NCBI GenBank assembly: GCA_018648945.1
Contig: JABGQJ010000573.1
Coordinates: 1 to 5,173 of the forward strand
Origin: Victivallales bacterium
GTDB taxonomy: Bacteria > Verrucomicrobiota > Lentisphaeria > Oligosphaerales > Lenti-02
Length of the DNA stretch: 5,173 nt
Direction: 5' to 3'
Made by a program: the position numbers and the translations under genes
Shown: positions 1 to 5,173 of the stretch, one piece after another
Position numbering within the stretch: position 1 is the first letter of the stretch
How the letters are laid out: the number at the start of each line of letters is the position of its first letter
Notes under the pieces: model-generated
The model's input: the letters and a program-made list of their open reading frames with translations, nothing else
Told to the model about the DNA's origin: nothing
Databases searched by the model: none

Positions 1-1071
1 ATCGGCTTCGAGATCTTCCTGAAGACCTTCCTGGCCGCTGTGGAAAACCCCCTCGGCGTGCTGTACACGGCAGACCTGTCAGGCGAGGTGAGCAATGCCG
101 CGACCTACTACGGCAAGGTCTGCTCCTCGTACACCAGCTATGCGCTGCAGTGCGCCATCTGGTTCGTGAGCCGCCACTACGGCCCGTCGTATCGCGAAGG
201 AGTGAGCGTCGTAGCCCCGCAGTCGGCGCAAGCCGCCGAGGTGGGGGATGTGATCTTCACCCCGCCGGCGCCGGGCTCGCATGTGGAGATCGTGACGGGA
301 ATCACCCGAGGCGAGGATGGGACGGTGACCCATGTGCTGGTGGAGGAGAGTTCTCCACCGACGACCAGGACCACGGAACGAGACGCCCCGAGCTTCGATT
401 CGCATCTCGCCTCGCGGGGCAAGGAACTGTACCGAATCACGGATCTGGATGCCTGGCGCGGGCCCAACAAGGCGGAATCGCTGCGGTTCCCCAACTACGC
501 CGAGGATGCCGCGAGCCCGACCATCAACCGCACCCTACTGCTCGACCGAGGCGATTGGGTGCCATACTGGAAGGACCAGGCAGTCAAGCTGAACGTCATG
601 GACAGAGAGAACATGGGCGTCAGGAGCCTCGTCATCAGACGGGGAGAGACAGTGGTCGAAGAGATCGAGGTCCGCGACAGGGGCGTCGTTGAGCGCTCGT
701 ATTCAGTCTGCGGCGACTACACGGCACAGTGTGTGATGGATGACGGTTCCACAAGCCAAGCCTGCGAGTTCTCCGTCTGCGATGCGGACTTCGGGACCTC
801 CGTCGAGAGCGTAACCCTCGGCGAGCCGTGGGAGATCGCGTTCTCCGCCGACAACATGGATATCGCCATCGTCTACCTGTACAGCGATGCGAGCGAGTAT
901 GGCCATCGCACCGTGTACCTTACCGACCAGGACCGCCAGAACGGCAAGGTTGTCATTCCTGCCGACCTGGTCCGAGGCACCGGCAACTGGCAGATCTGGC
1001 TGATCGGCGAGAACAGGTACGGCAGACTGAAGAAGCGACGAGACATCCCTGCCGTCGAACCGCGCGGCTAG
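1..1071 (+). CDS. NlpC/P60-like (papain-fold) Cys-His hydrolase with C-terminal beta-rich domains, 5'-truncated
   Basis: The frame is open from base 1, so the start codon lies upstream; 356 residues are visible, ending at TAG 1069-1071. A GTG at 40 is in frame but has sequence of the same character before it and no clear ribosome site, so I do not take it as the start. Numbering from base 1, C41 in the motif VCSSYTSYAL begins a helix. H94 in GSHVEIVTGI follows the GDVIF strand. An acidic pair, E115/E116, ends the next strand (HVLVEES). This Cys ... GD-x-hydrophobic ... H order is that of NlpC/P60 and related papain-fold peptidoglycan amidases or endopeptidases, with Glu a possible third catalytic residue. 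Residues about 175-262 and 265-350 are beta-rich and probably Ig-like; the first carries four cysteines (C237, C244, C255, C260), suggesting disulphides and an extracytoplasmic location. An export signal would be in the missing part. The cell-wall substrate is inferred from the fold only; a CHAP or YiiX-type relative is possible. Confidence 0.6.
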   Translation: MGFEIFLKTFLAAVENPLGVLYTADLSGEVSNAATYYGKVCSSYTSYALQCAIWFVSRHYGPSYREGVSVVAPQSAQAAEVGDVIFTPPAPGSHVEIVTGITRGEDGTVTHVLVEESSPPTTRTTERDAPSFDSHLASRGKELYRITDLDAWRGPNKAESLRFPNYAEDAASPTINRTLLLDRGDWVPYWKDQAVKLNVMDRENMGVRSLVIRRGETVVEEIEVRDRGVVERSYSVCGDYTAQCVMDDGSTSQACEFSVCDADFGTSVESVTLGEPWEIAFSADNMDIAIVYLYSDASEYGHRTVYLTDQDRQNGKVVIPADLVRGTGNWQIWLIGENRYGRLKKRRDIPAVEPRG

Positions 1072-1150
1072 CCTGGTCCATTCATGAGCTACCTGCTGCA
1101 ACCCTCTATCAAACCCAATCCCAAAGTCTTGCGCCCAACGCCGAGCTTGA

Positions 1151-1164
1151 CGTATCTCGATACG
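1151..1164. repeat. Perfect inverted repeat CGTATC-TC-GATACG, possible operator
   Basis: Two 6-base arms, CGTATC and GATACG, are exact reverse complements around a 2-base centre. The site lies in the gap before the transporter gene and overlaps a TTGACG hexamer at 1147-1152 that resembles a -35 box. No matching -10 box is found 16-18 bases downstream. The loop is too short, and there is no T run after it, for a terminator. A dimeric repressor site is a reasonable reading, but chance cannot be excluded for a single 14-base site. Confidence 0.3.
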
Positions 1165-1196
1165 CCTGCGCCCGGCTTGTGTCCGCAACCCACTGG

Positions 1197-1222
1197 TTTC
1201 GCGCACGCTAGCGGCTTTCGCG
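1197..1222. repeat. TTTCGCG direct repeats flanking the palindrome CGCTAGCG
   Basis: TTTCGCG occurs at 1197-1203 and again at 1216-1222, a 19-base period. Between the two copies is the perfect 8-base palindrome CGCTAGCG (1206-1213). The cluster sits 57 bases before the transporter start, where a regulatory site would be expected. No good -35/-10 pair can be placed around it; the only AT-richer stretch is GAATAGAT at 1234-1241. Role unproven. Confidence 0.25.
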
Positions 1223-1261
1223 ACGATGTGCATGAATAGATCAGGCTAAGCCAATACGGGC

Positions 1262-1266
1262 AGGAG
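1262..1266 (+). promoter_or_regulatory. Shine-Dalgarno AGGAG of the MFS gene
   Basis: AGGAG ends 13 bases before the ATG at 1280, somewhat longer than the usual 5-9 base spacing. No in-frame start codon lies closer, and the frame is closed by TAA at 1247-1249, so ATG 1280 remains the best start. The wide spacing may mean modest initiation. Confidence 0.45.
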
Positions 1267-1279
1267 CGTTCCATCTTCC

Positions 1280-2479
1280 ATGGTCCACTGGAAGCAAAAC
1301 CTGTTGCGCATCTGGATTGCCCAATTCCTGGCCACGGCCGGGTTCTGCTTCGCAACCCCCTTCATTCCGTTCTACATCGAAGCGATCGGGGTGAACGACC
1401 CGTCGCGCGTGAGAATGTGGGCGGCGCTGTTCGCGGCTGCGGGAAACCTGGCGCTTCTTCTCTCCGCACCGTGTTGGGGGTTCATCTCCGATATCTACGG
1501 ACGACGCGTGATGGTCCTGCGCGCGAGCTTCGTCTGCGGAATGCTGATGCCGCTGATGGCGTTCGTTCCGGGGGTCGGATCATTGGTGATGCTCCGGTTT
1601 CTGGTGGGTCTTTTCGCGGGTACGGTGACAGCGTCCCAGATTCTCATTTCCAGTAACACGCCCATGGAGAACCGCGGTTTCGCTCTCGGCACGCTCTCCT
1701 CGGCTGTCTTTGGCGGCAGGATGGCAGGAACGTCCCTGGGTGGCATTGTCGTGGACCAATTCGGCTACCGAGCCGCGTTCTTCATCTGCGGCATGACTCT
1801 GATCACGGCAGGCTTCGTCGTCCTTCTCGGCGTTACCGAGCAGTTCGAGAAGACCACCTCGCTCCGCCGCAAGTTGGGCACCTTCCAGTTCCGACTGCCC
1901 AGCTTCGGCAGCGTCTGGTGGATCCTCCTGCTGATGCTGTTCATGGGCTTCGCCGTGCGCCTCGACGCCCCGTTCATAGCGTTGCTGGTGAAGGAGATCA
2001 ATGGCCCGGTCAAGGCGGCCACTTGGACGGGGATCATCGCGAGCATGTCGGCGGCCACCGGCATCCTCGCCGGGCCGCTCCTCGGCTGGCTGGCAGACCG
2101 GACATCGCCCCAGAAGATTGCCATGTGGTCGGCAGGGATGGCCGGGCTACTGATGATTCCGCAGGGCCTGGCCAGGAATCTGGGAACGCTCGCGAGCGCG
2201 CGGCTCGGCATGGTGTTCTTTGCCGGCGGGCTCATGTCTGTCTTCCAGGTCTGGCTAGCCAAGTCCACGCCGGACAGCAAGCGGGGCCTGCTTTTCGGCT
2301 GGGCGACCAGCGCCAAATCCTGCGGCTGGTTTTTCGGCTCTCTGTTCGGAGGAGTGGTCGCCATGAACTTCGGCGTGCGCTGGGTCTGGTTCTGCGCCGC
2401 AGGCGCATTCATCGCACTTGTCCCCGGCATCGCCATCGCGACCACCCTCGCCACCCGGCAACGGCGCACACAAGAATGA
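1280..2479 (+). CDS. MFS transporter, MdtG-like (DHA1 family)
   Basis: A complete 399-residue protein of normal length for a 12-helix major facilitator. The N-terminus, with HWKQNLLRIWIAQFL, a TPFIPFYIEAIGV stretch and an MWAALFAAAG segment, follows the pattern I recall for E. coli MdtG (WKRNL..., MPFLPLYVEQLGV, MWSGIVF). So does RGFALGTLSSAVFGG near residues 133-147. The MFS signature motif A is intact between helices 2 and 3: GFISDIYGRR at residues 67-76, with D71 and R75/R76. The second half carries the degenerate copy GWLADRTSPQK at 269-279. A charged cytoplasmic linker at about 186-210 separates the two six-helix halves, and helix 7 starts near V212. MdtG-like proteins are proton-coupled exporters of drugs or small molecules at the inner membrane, but substrate cannot be read from sequence. 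The gene directly downstream encodes a secreted glycan-active protein, so a sugar or glycan product is an alternative cargo. No frameshift or missing helix is seen. Confidence 0.88.
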   Translation: MVHWKQNLLRIWIAQFLATAGFCFATPFIPFYIEAIGVNDPSRVRMWAALFAAAGNLALLLSAPCWGFISDIYGRRVMVLRASFVCGMLMPLMAFVPGVGSLVMLRFLVGLFAGTVTASQILISSNTPMENRGFALGTLSSAVFGGRMAGTSLGGIVVDQFGYRAAFFICGMTLITAGFVVLLGVTEQFEKTTSLRRKLGTFQFRLPSFGSVWWILLLMLFMGFAVRLDAPFIALLVKEINGPVKAATWTGIIASMSAATGILAGPLLGWLADRTSPQKIAMWSAGMAGLLMIPQGLARNLGTLASARLGMVFFAGGLMSVFQVWLAKSTPDSKRGLLFGWATSAKSCGWFFGSLFGGVVAMNFGVRWVWFCAAGAFIALVPGIAIATTLATRQRRTQE

Positions 2480-2482
2480 GGA
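2478..2482 (+). promoter_or_regulatory. Shine-Dalgarno GAGGA overlapping the MFS stop codon
   Basis: GAGGA shares its first two bases with the TGA stop of the transporter gene (2477-2479) and ends 8 bases before ATG 2491, an ideal spacing. This fixes the start of the downstream gene and implies translational coupling, since ribosomes terminating on the transporter gene sit on the next initiation site. Confidence 0.8.
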
Positions 2483-2490
2483 CACCCACC

Positions 2491-2571
2491 ATGGCACCCA
2501 CCCACTCCCAACGTTGGCTCCTTGCCGCTGCCACTCTTGTTTGCGCCCTATTCCAGGCCCAGCTCAGAGCC
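2491..2571 (+). other. Sec signal peptide of the secreted modular protein
   Basis: Residues 1-27: a short polar N-region with a single Arg (R8), a hydrophobic core from about L10 to F21, then a QAQLRA segment with the best cleavage after A27, before QT. There is a cysteine at position 18, but the preceding residues (TLV) do not make a lipobox, so a lipoprotein is unlikely. Confidence 0.75.
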
Positions 2572-5173
2572 CAGACCATCCGTTGGCAACCCGACGTTGC
2601 CTCCGATGCGTGGCGCACGCACAGCAAGCAGACCGGCGGGGGCACGCGCAACACCGTCGAGCAGGCCGTGGTCCGCGGCAAGCCGTGCCTGCTGCTGCAC
2701 GACAACGACCCAAAGCTCTCGACGAACCTGGACACCACGCTGGACCTGCCCGATTCGGGGCTCGTCAAGGGCCTGACTCTGTTCCCAGCGACCCATGGGG
2801 ACCAGCCAAACCGCCCCAATGCCTACCTGGCTCTGCAGCTCTTCCCCAAGACTGGCGGGACCTCGATCTTCCTCACCTTCCGTCGCGCCGACGGAACCGT
2901 GACCGTACACCGACGGCAGAACGACGAGCGGGAAGTGGTTGCCAAGCTGGTGGGCGTCATGCGCGACGACGTCTGGGTGCCGTGGCAAATCGCGTGGCAA
3001 TGGGACGAGGCCCGCGCGACGGGTCGCTTCAGGGTCTGTGTGTTCGACCGGGAAACCGCCCCCATCGAGTATGACGGAGGTCGCCTGAACATGCTGCGAT
3101 TCGTGAGCGGCTGGAGTACGGCCACCGCCAATGCCGTCTGTCTGTCCCAGCTCCAGGCTCTATCCCACCCCACCCCGCTGACCGCGGAACTGCCGGACGC
3201 CGCCAGGCGGCGGCACCCGTTCACCGTGTCCGTGAAGCGCACGGTCCTCGCCGATACCTTTGACACCCCCGACCCCCAGGACCAGTCGGTCCCCGCCGGA
3301 TGGTACAACTGGAAGCCCGAGACAGACCCCGGACGCTTCGTGTTCGACCATCAGTCGGGCAGACATGACACCCATTCACTCCGCCTGGCCGGTACGCACA
3401 ACGCCGTATGGCAGCGGAAACTCCCGGCGCGCCCGGGGGCAATGTATCGGTTCTCCGCCTGGGTAAACATGGAGCAGGACGCCCCCGGAGCGGCGGTCCG
3501 CATCGCCATGCAGCCGAGGGGCATCATCAAGACAACGGGCAAAGAGAGCTGGCTCAGCGGCCATGCCGCGCCCCATGAACGCCCACCCGCTCCCGGGACC
3601 TGGCAGTACCTGGAGACATTCTGGACCGCGCCGGACTCGGGCAGCTACGCAGATGGCGACCTGACGCTGGTCGATATCGAGCTCTTCGGGAAGCGGGTCG
3701 GGGCCAATGTCCGGTATGACGACGCACGACTCGACGAGGTGAGCATCACTGGGCCGTGGTACGATGCGTTCAGCGATGCCAAGGAGACCCTCGGCAACTG
3801 GACAGTCTACGCCTGGCGGGGGTTGGAAGGCCAGGCGAAGTGCGAGCACCTCGCGGACGGCTTCGGCGATCCCGGCGCCCTTCGGGTCCGCCATCTTCGT
3901 GGGCAGCCCGGCTTCAGTGCGGCACGGCTCCTGAGCCGCTCCTTGCTCGGGCCGTTGCGCGACTGGACGCTGCTCGCCCACGCGGGAAGTCGGGATGGCA
4001 GCACAGCCATGCTGGCTGTCGAACAGCTGGACGGCCAAGGGAAGGTGCTGGCCAAGACGATGGGGGAGGGCCCAGGCCGGTTCCCCGCTGGCTGGCGCCA
4101 GCGCAAGGTCACCTTCCGCATCGTGCCGAAGACCGTGTCCGTGCGTCTGCTGCTCCTGAACGACGGGACCGGAAGCGCGGTCTTCGACAACGCCTGGCTG
4201 CGTCCCGCCCAGGCGGACGAACTCAAATCGGAGACGGAGACACACCCGGTCATGATCGGCCTGTTCCCGGCTGATGTCGTTGCCGCCATCGACCAGTCGC
4301 CACCCAGCCTCGCCTTCCCCGCCGGCCAGGCCAATGCCTGGGTTCTGCACCTGTACGGAGACAAGGAGACGAAGGGCGACACCACCGTGCGCATCGACGC
4401 GCCGAGCTGGCTGACGGTACTCACGGCGCAGCAGGCCACCTACGGCAAGGAGCCACTCGCCTTCGATTCCCACCAGGGCACCAAGCCCGAACGGATGGTC
4501 CATGAGTTCAGGAATCCCTATGCCTGGCAACGCGCACAGATGGGGACAAAGCCAAATCCCTACACGGGCCTGCTCCTGGTCTGCCGTGCGGACGCCCCGC
4601 CGGGAACGGAGGCGATGGTCACGATTCAATCGGCCCTCGGGGACCAGACTGGGCAGGAACGCACCGTCAAACTCGTCGTGCGCGAACCGATCCCGAAGGC
4701 GCCGTCCCTCAAGACGTTCCACGTCGGCATCTGGGGACTTGGCTGGCTGCACGTGCGGGACCCCGTGGCCCAGCGTAGTCTACTGCAGACGTACCTCAAT
4801 GCGGGGGTTCGTTCGGGCAACATGCACGAAACACATGGCTTCGCCACACCGGCCATGCGCGAGACCGGGTTCACGCCAACGATGATCATCCATTCCCCCA
4901 GCAGCCCCTTGCCGTACCGCTCACTGCCCGCTGACAAACGCCCCCCCTTCGCCGTCCTAGCGGAAGGGAAGAACACCCACCACTTCATCGCCCTGGGAGC
5001 TGCGCTCAACGATCCGGAGGTCCACGCCCACTACCGCCGCTATCTCGCCCGGTACCTCAGGAGCTACCCGGACTTCGCCCACACCGCCATCCTCGACATC
5101 GAGTTCTGGGGCGACGGCTGCGTCTCGCGGTCGGACTTCCACGAGACCACGGTGGCGGAGTTCCGGCGGCGAC
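2491..5173 (+). CDS. Secreted multi-modular CBM4/9-like protein with a glycoside-hydrolase-like barrel, 3'-truncated
   Basis: The frame stays open from ATG 2491 to the window edge: 894 codons and one base, no stop. Residues 1-27 form a Sec signal peptide (RW then LLAAATLVCALF, with likely cleavage after LRA27), so the protein is exported. Residues about 28-245 are beta-rich with a concanavalin-like strand pattern (VPWQIAWQWDEA... FRVCVFD). Residues about 254-420 resemble a CBM4/9 carbohydrate-binding module: ADTFD, PAGWYNW, SLRLAG, a WQRKLPARPG turn, YRFSAWV at 319-325, ending RYDDARLDEVSI. A second such module spans about 430-572, with LGNWTVYAW, GALRV, GWRQRKVTFRI and the closing VFDNAWL (564-570). 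Residues about 590-735 look like a beta-sandwich linker. From about 740 a (beta/alpha) pattern begins: strand FHVGIWGLGW, then AGVRSGN, TPTMIIHS and ILDIEFWGDG (867-876). This suggests the first four strands of a TIM barrel, with E871 a possible catalytic acid. No named GH family is recognised. Probable role: binding and hydrolysis of an external polysaccharide. The secretion and modular layout are firm; the enzymatic role is inference. Confidence 0.75.
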   Translation, partial: MAPTHSQRWLLAAATLVCALFQAQLRAQTIRWQPDVASDAWRTHSKQTGGGTRNTVEQAVVRGKPCLLLHDNDPKLSTNLDTTLDLPDSGLVKGLTLFPATHGDQPNRPNAYLALQLFPKTGGTSIFLTFRRADGTVTVHRRQNDEREVVAKLVGVMRDDVWVPWQIAWQWDEARATGRFRVCVFDRETAPIEYDGGRLNMLRFVSGWSTATANAVCLSQLQALSHPTPLTAELPDAARRRHPFTVSVKRTVLADTFDTPDPQDQSVPAGWYNWKPETDPGRFVFDHQSGRHDTHSLRLAGTHNAVWQRKLPARPGAMYRFSAWVNMEQDAPGAAVRIAMQPRGIIKTTGKESWLSGHAAPHERPPAPGTWQYLETFWTAPDSGSYADGDLTLVDIELFGKRVGANVRYDDARLDEVSITGPWYDAFSDAKETLGNWTVYAWRGLEGQAKCEHLADGFGDPGALRVRHLRGQPGFSAARLLSRSLLGPLRDWTLLAHAGSRDGSTAMLAVEQLDGQGKVLAKTMGEGPGRFPAGWRQRKVTFRIVPKTVSVRLLLLNDGTGSAVFDNAWLRPAQADELKSETETHPVMIGLFPADVVAAIDQSPPSLAFPAGQANAWVLHLYGDKETKGDTTVRIDAPSWLTVLTAQQATYGKEPLAFDSHQGTKPERMVHEFRNPYAWQRAQMGTKPNPYTGLLLVCRADAPPGTEAMVTIQSALGDQTGQERTVKLVVREPIPKAPSLKTFHVGIWGLGWLHVRDPVAQRSLLQTYLNAGVRSGNMHETHGFATPAMRETGFTPTMIIHSPSSPLPYRSLPADKRPPFAVLAEGKNTHHFIALGAALNDPEVHAHYRRYLARYLRSYPDFAHTAILDIEFWGDGCVSRSDFHETTVAEFRRR
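3250..3750 (+). other. CBM4/9-like carbohydrate-binding module 1 (domain within the secreted protein)
   Basis: Residues about 254-420. It opens with the ADTFD...PAGW pattern typical of CBM4/9-like jelly rolls, contains SLRLAG (296-301) and YRFSAWV (319-325), and closes with the strand RYDDARLDEVSI, matching the usual 'Y-x-D-D-V-x-L' end of the family. Exposed aromatics (W271, Y272, W274, W308, W324) are candidates for sugar stacking. Ligand unknown. Confidence 0.55.
3772..4210 (+). other. CBM4/9-like carbohydrate-binding module 2 (domain within the secreted protein)
   Basis: Residues about 428-573. The same order of elements recurs: an opening LGNWTVYAW, a GDPGALRVRH strand, a central WTLLAHAG strand, GWRQRKVTFRI (the 'W-x-x-x-x-x-x-F' strand), and a closing AVFDNAWLRPA. 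The primary sequence differs clearly from module 1, so this is an old duplication or independent acquisition rather than a recent tandem repeat. Confidence 0.5.

Noticed and set aside
1084..1239. 51-codon ORF in the intergenic gap (MSYLLQPSIKPNP...)
   Set aside because: It has no Shine-Dalgarno, a proline-rich composition without recognisable motif, and it contains the palindromes. I cannot support it as a gene, though conservation in relatives would reopen the question.
1072..1279. Rho-independent terminator or sigma-70 promoter
   Set aside because: No GC hairpin followed by a T run was found. The TTGACG at 1147 has no -10 partner at 16-18 bases, so neither is annotated.
1765..2511. 248-codon open frame on the - strand
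   Set aside because: It is antisense to the intact MFS gene and has no coherent domain or membrane pattern; a compositional shadow.
2418..3074. 218-codon open frame on the + strand overlapping the MFS end
   Set aside because: Its translation is Pro/Arg/His-rich without recognisable structure, it overlaps the end of the transporter gene, and it competes with the well-supported frame starting at 2491.
3250..4210. Recent tandem duplication of the two CBM-like modules
   Set aside because: The modules share layout but little identity, and I see no long DNA-level direct repeat between them.
3376..4752. 458-codon open frame on the - strand
   Set aside because: It lies wholly inside the modular secreted gene. 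Its translation is low-complexity and Arg/Gly/Pro-rich with no domain motif, and long antisense frames are common in GC-rich genes. The + strand frame has a signal peptide, module motifs and a good ribosome site.

Overview
This is a GC-rich bacterial window, by eye a little over 60% G+C with strong preference for G/C at third codon positions. All three genes lie on the + strand. I see no tRNA, rRNA, CRISPR array, insertion sequence or integrase. The large secreted multi-modular carbohydrate-active protein, the MdtG-like transporter and the GC-rich codon usage would fit an environmental, polysaccharide-degrading lineage (Armatimonadota, Planctomycetota/Lentisphaerota or similar). There is no marker gene, so this placement is a weak inference.

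Layout. Positions 1-1071 hold the 3' part of a gene whose start lies upstream. Its product has a papain-fold, NlpC/P60-like Cys-His core followed by two beta-rich, probably Ig-like domains. Positions 1072-1279 are a 208-base non-coding gap. It contains two short perfect palindromes and a pair of 7-base direct repeats, but no convincing terminator hairpin or sigma-70 promoter. Positions 1280-2479 encode a complete 12-helix MFS transporter of the MdtG-like (DHA1) type. Positions 2491 to the right edge hold a long open frame of 894 codons with no stop, the main item of the window. It reads as a signal peptide, a concanavalin-like beta domain, two CBM4/9-like carbohydrate-binding modules, a beta-sandwich linker domain, and the first half of what looks like a glycoside-hydrolase (beta/alpha)8 barrel that runs off the window.

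How the genes may work together. The transporter and the secreted protein are 11 bases apart, and the Shine-Dalgarno of the second overlaps the stop codon of the first, so they are very probably one translationally coupled transcription unit. The simplest reading is a small glycan-use (or glycan-export) operon: an exported enzyme that binds and cleaves a glycan, plus a membrane carrier. The amidase-like gene is separated by the palindrome-bearing gap and may be an independent unit. The substrate of all three is unknown from sequence alone.
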